Below are positions 56,502 to 64,000 of a DNA stretch of 64,000 nucleotides, in pieces. Position numbers and translations under genes: made by a program. The stretch comes from Locusta migratoria. Lineage: Eukaryota; Arthropoda; Insecta; Orthoptera; Acrididae. A model generated the notes under the pieces. That model did no database searches. It was not told the origin of the DNA and worked only from the letters and a program-made list of their open reading frames with translations. Every line of letters begins with the position of its first letter. The stretch's first letter is position 1. Location: the NCBI GenBank assembly GCA_026315105.1, contig CM048750.1:265475151-265539150 (forward strand). Reading direction: 5' to 3'.

Positions 56502-58200
56502 TCTGTGTATTGGTTTCCTGCGAGTGGTAACAGGAAGAGGGAGCTGACGCTACGTTTCAGGATGGAGAGGGGTTGGTCCAACTCGTAGAGCTGCTAGTTT
56601 GATGTTTTTCAGACTTGGGAACTCGGTGTGATTTGGATTAAAAGGCAGAAGTATAGGAGTAAATTACAGAAGTTATAAACTGTAGAAGTACACTTTCACT
56701 ATAACGGAAGAAGGCTCTGAGGCGAGTAACTACTCATAGCGACTAACTCGGCCAAAAACTAAGTCATGGCCCTGCGGTAGGGCGGCATAGACCCTGCCAC
56801 AGACAAATATATACAGACGGGAAACCTCAGTAAGCGCCCGGTCCTACGCTCAGGGGTGCGGGGCGGGGTTTTGAAGCAGTTCCGTAAGATGTCCCATGAT
56901 GGCGCCACAGAATAGTGAGCATACAGAAGGGAAAGCTGGGGGCGGCGCCTTTGATCTGTATGTTACCAAGCGTTGCGCTCGACGCCATATTGAAAAGCAG
57001 TAAAAGCGGAACTATAGCCACTTAATACTTTGGCTGGAAATGGACTTTTTACGAACTGCAGCTAATCTCACCGACTTTTACGAAAGGAAACGGCTTTTCA
57101 TTATGATCTCATCTATTTTGCGCCCTCTTCTTGCACCTAATTGTAATCCAACGAAAAAAAAGAGGCCTAAATTTTAATACAACTACGAAAATGTACGGTG
57201 GAATCGATGATCGTTTTATTTGGTGCTTATCTCTAGAAAAATCCCAAATAACGCGGAGTTATGTTTGGAAAATTAGTTATAAACAAGAAAGTGACTTTGC
57301 AACTGCCAGGTTTTATTTGACACGAATAAATTCGCACAAAATATTGAGTCAGACTTAGCAGTACAACGTGATTACACAGAACTAATGACGTCTGGGCATA
57401 TATAAAAGTTGTATTTGCGTTAGGAGTATCATTAACTTACTGATCGGAGAAGGGCATATAGAGGAATCTGTCAACCACAGAGCAGGAACAGCATAAAATA
57501 ATTATTCTCCTTAATCTATTTGTTTGAGTATCAAAAGAGCATTCGTTGCCAACATTGGCACACTACAGCTCCAATGCCATAAGTAAAATTTTACCTGCCT
57601 ACTTACGCACTATTCTTTGTCATTCATTTTATATTATTCCCTGTAACGTTAAACTTATAAAATATAAATCTACTTCAACATTTCGATGCTGTTGAACTGC
57701 AACAACTGCAACAGCGAGAGTTATCGTCAAGAGAAGAAGCAAGGCTACTTTTAATAATTATGCACACATTGTTCTCATTCGAAACTGATAACATTTAACT
57801 TTCACTACACATATACCGACGTTCACTTACTGCTCAACAGCTTTTGGGAAGGTGAAGAAGCTTATATCCTTATTTGTACCTTATTTGTATTCGAATTATT
57901 GCGGCAATTAGGTGCTGACAACCATCAGCCGCCTTTTCTTTTATTGCTGCTCATGATAAAAACGGAACAGCTCCAACTACTGACACACAGTTCTTTCTTT
58001 TCACTGCACTGCACTGTACCAAATACGTTTTTACCTTTATGCGATTCAGGCTGTTAAAATACACAATTAACAAACAAAGACGGCACATTACCACGCCACA
58101 GAGTAGGGAGTGACCACACGTTTACTGCTTTTCAAGATGGCCGATTCCGCGCATGCGCACTAAATTTTGGACGACAGACTGCAGCGGGAGTTTCCTTTCT
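56502..58200. other. Unassigned stretch with short inverted similarity
   Basis: 'cgccatattgaaaagcagta' (about 56988) is complementary to 'tactgcttttcaagatgg' (about 58124) with few changes, 1.1 kb apart. These could be ends of an unrecognised element. The interior is AT-rich with no coding. Confidence 0.4.
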
Positions 58201-58720
58201 GTATACTCCTTATTCTGTGATGGCGCTGCGGTCAGAAGCAGCCCTTTAAACTGGCCAGAGCAGGCGGCAGGTAGCGGCTGCCCCCACCACCACCTCCTCT
58301 CAAACGCCGGCACGCCAGACACAGCCGTGGCCTCGTGGCAGGCGGCACAAGCTCTCCCCTCAGCCGCCCCTCCACGCTACCCTCAGAACCGCCTCTAGTG
58401 TCGTCTACCGGTAATAAGCCGGGGAATCGTCTGACACCTGCTAGCATCTTACGGAACTACGAGGGGACTGTAGGACAGTGGTTTAGAAGGGGCTGCTTCT
58501 CTGTATATGTTACTCTGTGACCCTGCGTCGACTACAGACTGCTGATAACTCTCCGATCGGCCTCCAAGCCGTCGGTTAAATACTGAGCGGTGACGCCGCT
58601 GGAAGCAACCACTGAACATCCGGGAGCTTTCCGGCCCGGCGGGTCACGTAACTCCTCCGAACGGAGGCTGGGTGGAGGTTTCCTACCCGGCTGCCACTGT
58701 TTACTAGGGCGTTTCCATCT
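58201..58720. other. GC-rich block
   Basis: About 500 bp much richer in G+C and CpG than its surroundings. Overlapping frames on both strands (58122-58520, 58590-58883) are composition-driven. It may be an old promoter or CpG island or a GC-rich element. Confidence 0.45.
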
Positions 58721-58907
58721 CTGTTTTGGTCACGTAGCAACCGAGTGGGCTAACTTCCCAACCTACGACAGTGCTATAACATCTAACACGGCTACTATCA
58801 TTATAATAAAAGTTGCCCCGCGAACTATTTGCGACACTGCCTTTGTAATTTTCTTCTTCACTTGCACTAGAAGCATTCAGTGAAGAGGGTCCTTGTACAA
58901 GTTCAGC

Positions 58908-59111
58908 TTATGAGATTTCACTTCCTGAATCAGAATAATTTTCTAACTCATGGAAATTATGGAACTGAAATCGACGCACTGGAATATAGTCTGGATGTTT
59001 ATCACTACAGTCTGCCAAAACTTCGAGTTCAGAGTCTTCAGATTCGGTTAGATCAGACAAAGCCGGGTTTTCTGGTGGGACTACAATTCGTCTCGCTTTT
59101 CTTAATTCCAT
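58908..59111 (-). CDS. Short acidic ORF, unknown
   Basis: 67 codons from an ATG at 59111. It is rich in Ser, Glu and Asp (SDLTESEDSELEVLAD ... ELENYSDSGSEIS), with a basic, Val/Pro-containing start (ELRKARRIVVPPENP). I do not recognise it. Acidic N-termini of this kind occur at the start of piggyBac-type transposases, but no following domain is visible downstream, so that is only a guess. It may be non-coding. Confidence 0.25.
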   Translation of the reverse strand: MELRKARRIVVPPENPALSDLTESEDSELEVLADCSDKHPDYIPVRRFQFHNFHELENYSDSGSEIS

Positions 59112-59113
59112 AA

Positions 59114-59639
59114 AATATTCTGGAATCCATAGAAAAAAGCCCCTGAAAATAAAAAGGTCTACTCTGTCACGCCGTAATAATATGTAACTACTGATGGTTC
59201 ATGTCCCAACTATGGTCAATGTTGCTCACCGGTAACATAAAAGTTTTATACTATTTACATTATTCAAAACAATATTAGATTGAAATGTTTATGCCGTAAA
59301 CTCACCTCTGGGTATTTATTGAAGAAAATCTACTGGGTTACTGCCAATTTATTAGAATCCACACTTTCACGCGAGGAGATCTCTGTAACACCCCTACACA
59401 AACTGCAATCTCGTGTGGAAAACCTTCAACTGCTACAACTGGTATTCACAGTGAATAAATCGCTGTCTGGAGGCAACAAAGCCAATAAAAGGCGCTAGGA
59501 AATGTTTGTTGTCCCATAAGGCCAATGTAAATTTGATGTTGCTTGAGAGCAACATTGCCAAATGAGGGATTTTTTAATCACACTACATATAGTAAGTAGA
59601 CAGTCTTGAGAAGAAAATAAATCGGAATTGCTATAACAA
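59114..59639. other. Unassigned stretch
   Basis: No recognised element. Confidence 0.35.
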
Positions 59640-59794
59640 CGAGTGTTGGATGTTAAATAGTGGCAACACTGCTGTGAAGACACTATGCAATGGAATCTAC
59701 TATTGTCGCTGATAGCACATGTTGTTCACATACCTACCTTACCTCTGAGCAAATGGACTCACGCGTCCCACGTCAGCGGCGTCCGCACATTCGA

Positions 59795-59990
59795 ATTCAA
59801 ATGTTTGTAAATCTATCGGACCAAACTGCGTGGTCATCAGTGCGTAGCTTACAAACTACTTAAACCTAGGTAAACTAACCTAAGGACAACACACACACCC
59901 ATGCCCCAGGGAGGACTCGAACCTCCGACGGCGATCAACTGTGCGCTCCGCAACGAGGCGCTTTAGGCCGTTCGGCTACTCCACCGCAGC
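59795..59990 (-). mobile_element. tRNA-derived SINE (type A3), full length
   Basis: Target duplication 'ccgcacattcga' at 59783-59794 and 59991-60002. Inserted in the mariner 5' untranslated part. Confidence 0.93.
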
Positions 59991-60051
59991 CCGCACATTC
60001 GAGGGAAACAGAGTCACTTGTGAGCGAACGGTCTAACGTAACAGTGTAACC

Positions 60052-61080
60052 ATGTTTTCGAAAAAGGAACAACGGAGTTGGATTACGATAGAATGTGCCA
60101 GAGGTCGTATAGCACGACAGTGTCGTCAAGGTCTTCAAGAGACATGTGGGGAATCGGCATTGCCGTACAGAACAATGGTACGTTGGGTAAAATCCTTCAA
60201 CGAATGTCGACAAACTGTGGTAGACATCCATCGGGCAGGTCGTAATAGCGTCTCTGAAGAAGAAGTGCATACTGCTGCCGCGTTAGTGGACAGTGATCGA
60301 CGCCAGAAGATTCGTGAGATCGCCCACAAAGCCGGAATAGCGCATATGACTGAGCTACGCATCCATAAGGAATGCCTGGGATGCGAAAAACTACATCACG
60401 ATGGGTTCTACATGAATAACGGAAATGCAGAAATTGATGCATTACGGCGCTGTTCAGACGCAATTGGAGCGCTATGAGGTTACTCAGTATCGTGACAATG
60501 GATGAGACACAGGCCACATCGTACGAGCCAGAACTGAAACAATCCAACGAATGGCGTCATTTCGTAAGGAAGGAAGCTTGGGGTTTAACGTCCCGTCGAC
60601 AGCGTGGTCATTAGAGACGGAGCTAACGCTCGGAGTTTTGGGTAAGGATGGGAAAGGAAATCGGCCGTGCTCTATGAAGGAAACCAACCCAGCATTTGCC
60701 TGGATGGAAAAGCACGGAAAACCTAAATCTGGCTGGCCGGAGTTGGATTTGAACCACCATCCTCCCGAATGTGAGTCCAGTTCGTTCGTCATTTCGGATC
60801 GCCGCGATATTAACGCATTACTTTCCTCCACGGCAGATCGTAAATGCACAGTATTACTCTTATTTTTGGAGCATCATCTTCGCCCAGCTTATCGAAAGAA
60901 GCGGCAACACTTTCTGTGCAACCTACCCATCATTTTGCTTGACTATACACTGGCGCATATAGCGCAAGCTGTGGCTGCTCTGTTCGGTCGATGGGCCTGA
61001 GAAGTACCGTACCATCCACCATACTTCCGGGACTTAATTTCTTGTGACTGATTTGATTCCGAAGATGAAGGACCACTTCG
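60052..61080 (+). pseudogene. Mariner transposase pseudogene
   Basis: The ATG at 60052 opens a 141-codon frame: SWITIECARGRIARQCRQGL (first helix-turn-helix), LPYRTMVRWVKSFNECRQTV, RAGRNSVSEEEVHTAAALVD and REIAHKAGIAHMTELRIHKE. A frame change near 60390 follows. The first catalytic Asp (MDET) is at 60501, in another frame. A SINE splits the gene at 60565-60786. The second Asp is at 60941 (LLDYTLAHIAQAV), and the third Asp region (about 61045) is frameshifted. Not functional. Confidence 0.9.
60565..60786 (-). mobile_element. SINE (family D), truncated
   Basis: Contains 'ggggtttaacgtcccgtcga', 'gtcattagagacggagc', 'aaatcggccgtgc' and 'cggaaaacctaaatc'. I recall this unit as common in orthopteran DNA, with an inverted tRNA-like head beyond 'cctcccgaatg'. 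Here the head is missing. Target duplication 'cgtcatttcg' at 60555-60564 and 60787-60796. Confidence 0.8.
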
Positions 61081-61211
61081 TGGCATTCGCTTCAGAACGG
61101 ATAGATTCGACAGGCAATAGACCGCCCCATTCGCAACAGCAACAGAACAGCTCTGCTAACGGTATACTACGTCTTCCACATCGCTGGCAAAAGGTTCTAC
61201 ACGACGGTGGT

Positions 61212-61375
61212 GCCGCGGCAAAGCGGCCGAGCGCATTGAGGCGCTGTGCTGCAATGCGCGAGACCGTTCCCCGTCGGGAGTTCGAATCCGTCTTTAGTAT
61301 AAGCTAGTTCATAAGTAGTTTGTAAGTTTAGGACTAATGACTCCGCAGGTAAGTCCCATACGTTTAACAAACATA
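61212..61375 (+). mobile_element. tRNA-derived SINE (type A2)
   Basis: Head 'gccgcggcaaagcggccgag', B box 'gagttcgaatcc' and body. The stretch after the B box is shortened, and the tail reads 'aacaaacatac' rather than 'acaaacatttgaac'. The flanks are not cleanly duplicated. Confidence 0.85.
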
Positions 61376-61401
61376 CAACAACTACTTTGAAGGAGAGTAA
61401 C

Positions 61402-61668
61402 AGGTTAGGTTTGACCATCGTATTTTCGATTCTGGAGGAATCAACCTGGCTTCGGTTTCCCGATGAGTGTTGTCTTCTCTAGCTTCAAGGCGACAACTCG
61501 ACGAAGTTCGCCACAGCCATCCGGGTGCAGAGTCCAAGGATCGACGATGGCACCGCGGGCGCTTCTGAGCTCACGAAACGACCGAATCTGCAGGTGTTCT
61601 ACAGATTTCTCCCACACAACGGCCTCCCAGTAGCTTGGATTACAGGAGTCAGCCAACACTCCCGGGGT
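61402..61668 (-). ncRNA. 7SL/Alu-domain-like insert (tentative)
   Basis: On the minus strand it begins near 61668 with 'ccgggagtgttggctgac' and continues 'tcctgtaatccaagctactg' then 'ggaggc'. This lines up with the start of human 7SL RNA/Alu ('ccgggcgcggtggcgcg', 'tgcctgtagtcccagctact', 'cgggaggc') with about 15 of 24 matches in the weaker part and more in the core. Similarity then fades. No poly(A) tail or target duplication is evident. It could be a 7SL-derived SINE or pseudogene, or coincidence. Confidence 0.35.
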
Positions 61669-61737
61669 GCAAACGTGTTACGTTTTCGTACCGGTTGTGA
61701 AAAAATAGTAGCCAGTATTTAAGTTCCAACCCTCGTA

Positions 61738-62160
61738 GTATGCACATCGTGCTGACGGCTGGTCTTCGGATGTTGCTTATTGCACTGCCTGTATCCGCCT
61801 TCGCTCTTTCCGCAGGCTCTCAGCCGCCTTGAACACGGATGGCTGCGGCTGACAGATTCTTGCAGACGAGTCCGGCTTTTGTCGGTGGGCGCCGTGCAGG
61901 TTTCAATAGAGCTGCGATCGCTGCCAGCGAATATTCGCCGCCTGCTAGCCGACACACGCTCCAGTAGCGTCGCGCCGTGCCGGGGAATACATTTGCATCG
62001 CAATGCGAACAGCTGTGACTGCCACACATACTCGCAGCCGCCGCAAACAAAATTGGGCCTCCAACAGGTAGACACGTAGCACGAAAACCCTGAGGAAAGC
62101 TCGTCGCGAAAAAAAAAGTAAATAAATAAAATATTTTTTAACTATCATAATAATAATCCA
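61738..62160. other. GC-rich stretch, unassigned
   Basis: About 350 bp of CpG-rich DNA (61750-62095) ends in an A-rich tail 'cgcgaaaaaaaaagtaaata' at about 62100. The A tail suggests the end of a retroelement, but I recognise no coding. Confidence 0.35.
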
Positions 62161-62164
62161 TAAC

Positions 62165-62870
62165 TTGAACGAGAAACCATCATGGCAGAGTAGAATAAAT
62201 AAACTTATTAAAATGCATCATGTTACCAAGAACACATATAATAAAAAATGCCTCTCAATAGCCACAAAACTGAAACACTACAAAACAGTCACACAGCCAC
62301 AAACAACATATGATAGCGAAACTATATTTAAAACAAGCAACACTGTAGCAATAGACAGGCTACTCAAAATAGAAAGAAGGATAGTCAGAACTTGCATAAA
62401 TAAGAAATACCAAAAAGACGGGATTTGGAGAATAGCTTCAAATGAAACTGTTTATAAAGAAGTAGAACCATGACAAGCACAATGAAAAAGAAACGGATCT
62501 CTTTCCTAGGACATTTGATGAGAACACCAGAAAATAGAATCAGCAGGAAGATAATTGAAAAGTTATGGAACAGCAAGAGCAACATAAGATGGATCACAGA
62601 AATCAAGGAAGACATGATGAAACTGCAGATAACGATGGAAGATTTGAAAAACAAGATACTTCAGGACAAACACGTCACACTACCAATAAAAATTAACAAA
62701 CAGAGACTGGGAAGGGTGATTTCGGATGAGGAGAGAAGAGCACGATCTGAAAGAATGAAAAAGTATTGGGCCAACAAAAAAATAAATAAAAATAAAAAAT
62801 AACAGAAGAACCTAATTCATAATATTTATGTTGACCATAAAAGTAATAAATAAAAAAGTAATAAATAAAT
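62165..62870 (+). pseudogene. LINE C-terminus (family delta)
   Basis: Two overlapping frames (62165-62473 and 62470-62802). First: TYDSETIFKTSNTVAIDRLL, KIERRIVRTCINKKYQK, DGIWRIASNETVYKEVEP. Second: KKKRISFLGHLMRTPENRIS, KIIEKLWNSKS and a Lys/Arg-rich end RRARSERMKKYWANKK. Together they form the post-catalytic part of a non-LTR reverse transcriptase ORF, broken by one frame change at about 62470. The element appears to end at (AAATA)n near 62985-63001. Confidence 0.75.
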
Positions 62871-63054
62871 TAACCACTGTATTATTAAATTGTCATGTTT
62901 ATTTTTGAACTAAATTGTGTTAATGCATAACAAGTTGTAATAACCTTTGTAATATTGACTAAAGTGGTCCAATGAAGGCCATAAAATAAATAAATAAATA
63001 AAACTATCATTCTTCGTTGTTGGTAGAACTTCCGGGTTATAAGGCCGTGATCCA

Positions 63055-63120
63055 TAAAACTTTTCAGTTTCACCTAACGTTTCGTCCAGAGCTGCGCCCG
63101 ACATCTTCAGAGGTCTTCTT
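63055..63120 (-). ncRNA. Hammerhead-like motif in Penelope 3' region
   Basis: On the minus strand: GACCU-CUGAAGA-U-GUC, a loop, GAC-GAAAC-GUU-AGGU. ACCU/AGGU can form stem I, GUC/GAC stem II, and CUGAAGA...GAAA fits the conserved core apart from an extra U before stem II. Penelope-like elements are known to carry hammerhead ribozymes in their terminal repeats, which supports the reading. Confidence 0.5.
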
Positions 63121-63289
63121 ACTTGCGTTGAGTCTTGCCGACTGATGAGTGGGGTGTGTGAGAGCGCCTCTATACTGTGAAAAGTGGGCGTGGCCAAGCT
63201 GTCACGTTATCAGCAGAGATAGTCCTTGTCAGAGATAAAACATCACTATCTATTGCAATCGGTCAGAGATAAAACCTGTCGATCTTGTC

Positions 63290-63489
63290 AAAAATGTTCA
63301 AATGTTTGTTAAGCTTATGGGACTTAACTACGGGGTCATCAGTCCCTAAACTTACAAACTACTTATGAACTACTTACGAACTAGGACGGCATAAATATCC
63401 ATGCCCGAGGGGGGATTCGAACCCCCGACCGTAGTGGCCGTGCTGACCGTGACTGGAGCGCCTCAGTCACCTCGGCCACCGCGGCCGGC
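63290..63489 (-). mobile_element. tRNA-derived SINE (type A1), full length
   Basis: Target duplication 'tcgatcttgtc' at 63279-63289 and 63490-63500. Head, B box 'gggttcgaatcc', body and tail are all present. Inserted in the Penelope-like 3' region. Confidence 0.95.
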
Positions 63490-63571
63490 TCGATCTTGTC
63501 CATATGTCGCTAAGTTTCATAGCTTCTTCTTTCCTGTTAAAATTTTCCTTATGTTTATATATTTCGATAGC

Positions 63572-63844
63572 TTACCTGTATTGTCGCTGATAATAATTCA
63601 TCGTTGAAGATAAAACTGATGTTTCGGAAAACCTCACTGTATGAGGTCCAGATTGAAGAGCATGCTCTGCCGCAGCCGATTTCTCTGTTTTTCCTAGTCG
63701 ACAAAGACTTTTATGTTCCTTCAGCCTAGTTTCTATACTTCTTTTTGTGGTTCCAATATAAACTTTACCACATGTACACGGAATTTTATAAACGCCACAA
63801 GCAGAAAGAGTAGGTCGTTTATCCTTTACAGGAGTAGCTAACAT
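63572..63844 (-). pseudogene. GIY-YIG endonuclease domain of Penelope-like element
   Basis: The frame reads PVKDKRPTLSACGVYKIPCT, CGKVYIGTTKRSIETRLKEH and KSLCRLGKTEKSAAAEHALQ. The GVY...YIG pair, the Arg after YIG and the Glu-His block fit the GIY-YIG nuclease found at the C-terminus of Penelope-type elements. The linker just upstream is in another frame (stop near 63850), so this copy is probably dead. It would nick DNA for target-primed reverse transcription. Confidence 0.85.
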
Positions 63845-64000
63845 ATTTTGTTAGTTAGTCTGAAAACCGGTCTGATGTTCTGTTTGCGTAATATTTTTCC
63901 TATTTGATCATTGACTTTTCCGATAAATGGCAGGGAAACTGTGTTCTTCCATCGCTTTGTTTGATCGCGTGTTCTGAGACTATTGTTATTTGGTCGCAGA

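Larger units (their letters stand above)
59640..61735 (+). mobile_element. Mariner, full-length frame with three or more insertions
   Basis: Left end 'cgagtgttggatgttaaata' at 59640. The right end is the complement of 'atttaagttccaaccctcg' at 61735, followed by TA. It carries an A3 SINE (59795-59990), a SINE of family D (60565-60786), an A2 SINE (about 61212-61375) and a 7SL-like insert (about 61402-61668). The sister copy at 35151-35815 is a deletion derivative. Confidence 0.9.
63002..64000 (-). mobile_element. Penelope-like element, truncated by window edge
   Basis: The minus-strand ORF end encodes the linker (TVSLPFIGKVNDQIGKIL, then RKQNIRPVFRLTNKI, about 63870-63960) and then a GIY-YIG nuclease. 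Downstream is a non-coding 3' region with a hammerhead-like motif at about 63055-63120. Interrupted by an A1 SINE. The reverse transcriptase would lie beyond 64000. Confidence 0.85.

Noticed and set aside
61583..61660. Human Alu contamination
   Set aside because: The Alu-like core has many differences from any Alu consensus, lacks the rest of the element, and is embedded in an insect-type mariner, so contamination is unlikely. I kept it as a tentative 7SL-like insert.
1..64000. CRISPR array, operons or bacterial-type regulation
   Set aside because: No short regularly spaced repeats with unique spacers; all context is eukaryotic transposon DNA.

Overview
This window is eukaryotic, AT-rich and gene-poor. 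I find no host protein-coding gene that I can defend. It reads as intergenic sequence from a large, transposon-filled arthropod genome. The dominant short repeats are tRNA-headed SINEs whose 3' half ends in a conserved 'acaaacatttgaacat' tail. Together with the LINE, mariner and Penelope families present, they make me favour an orthopteran insect (grasshopper or locust). That assignment rests on recall of repeat style and was not checked by a search.

Layout. 0-1.9 kb: diverged tandem repeats, a (TA)n tract and a 587-bp foldback element. 1.9-7.05 kb: a GC-rich jockey-like LINE split by a SINE and by a P/THAP9-like DNA transposon, which itself carries a Tc1-like element and another SINE. 7-15 kb: mostly unassigned AT-rich DNA with an inverted-repeat element, SINEs, a perfect hairpin and two Helitron 3' ends in a row. 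15.4-28.3 kb: a large inverted duplication with arms of about 1.4-1.65 kb that look nearly identical. Its 9.8-kb spacer holds a Helitron with a nested LINE, rearranged SINEs and LINE remnants. 28-35 kb: SINEs and an antisense Penelope-like element. 35-37.3 kb: an internally deleted mariner and a foldback element split by a SINE. 39-45.4 kb: decayed LINEs, including a LINE > SINE > piggyBac > SINE nest followed head-to-tail by a second LINE copy. 48-52.8 kb: SINEs, a direct-repeat-flanked foldback, and one LINE inserted into another. 52.8-55.5 kb: a non-autonomous hAT-like element abutting an antisense LINE. 56-59.6 kb: a GC-rich block of unknown nature. 59.6-61.7 kb: a mariner carrying three or more insertions, one of which resembles the 7SL/Alu domain. 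62-64 kb: a LINE C-terminus and a Penelope-like element that runs off the window.

Every recognisable coding region belongs to a mobile element and nearly all are broken. The SINEs are presumably moved by LINE machinery, since they carry 7-15-bp target-site duplications. The boundaries of many elements can be read from their target duplications, which gives a relative order of insertion.

Points most worth a second look: the near-identical inverted arms, hammerhead-like RNA motifs in four foldback/Penelope settings, the 7SL-like insert, and templated or inverted internal duplications in a LINE and a SINE cluster.
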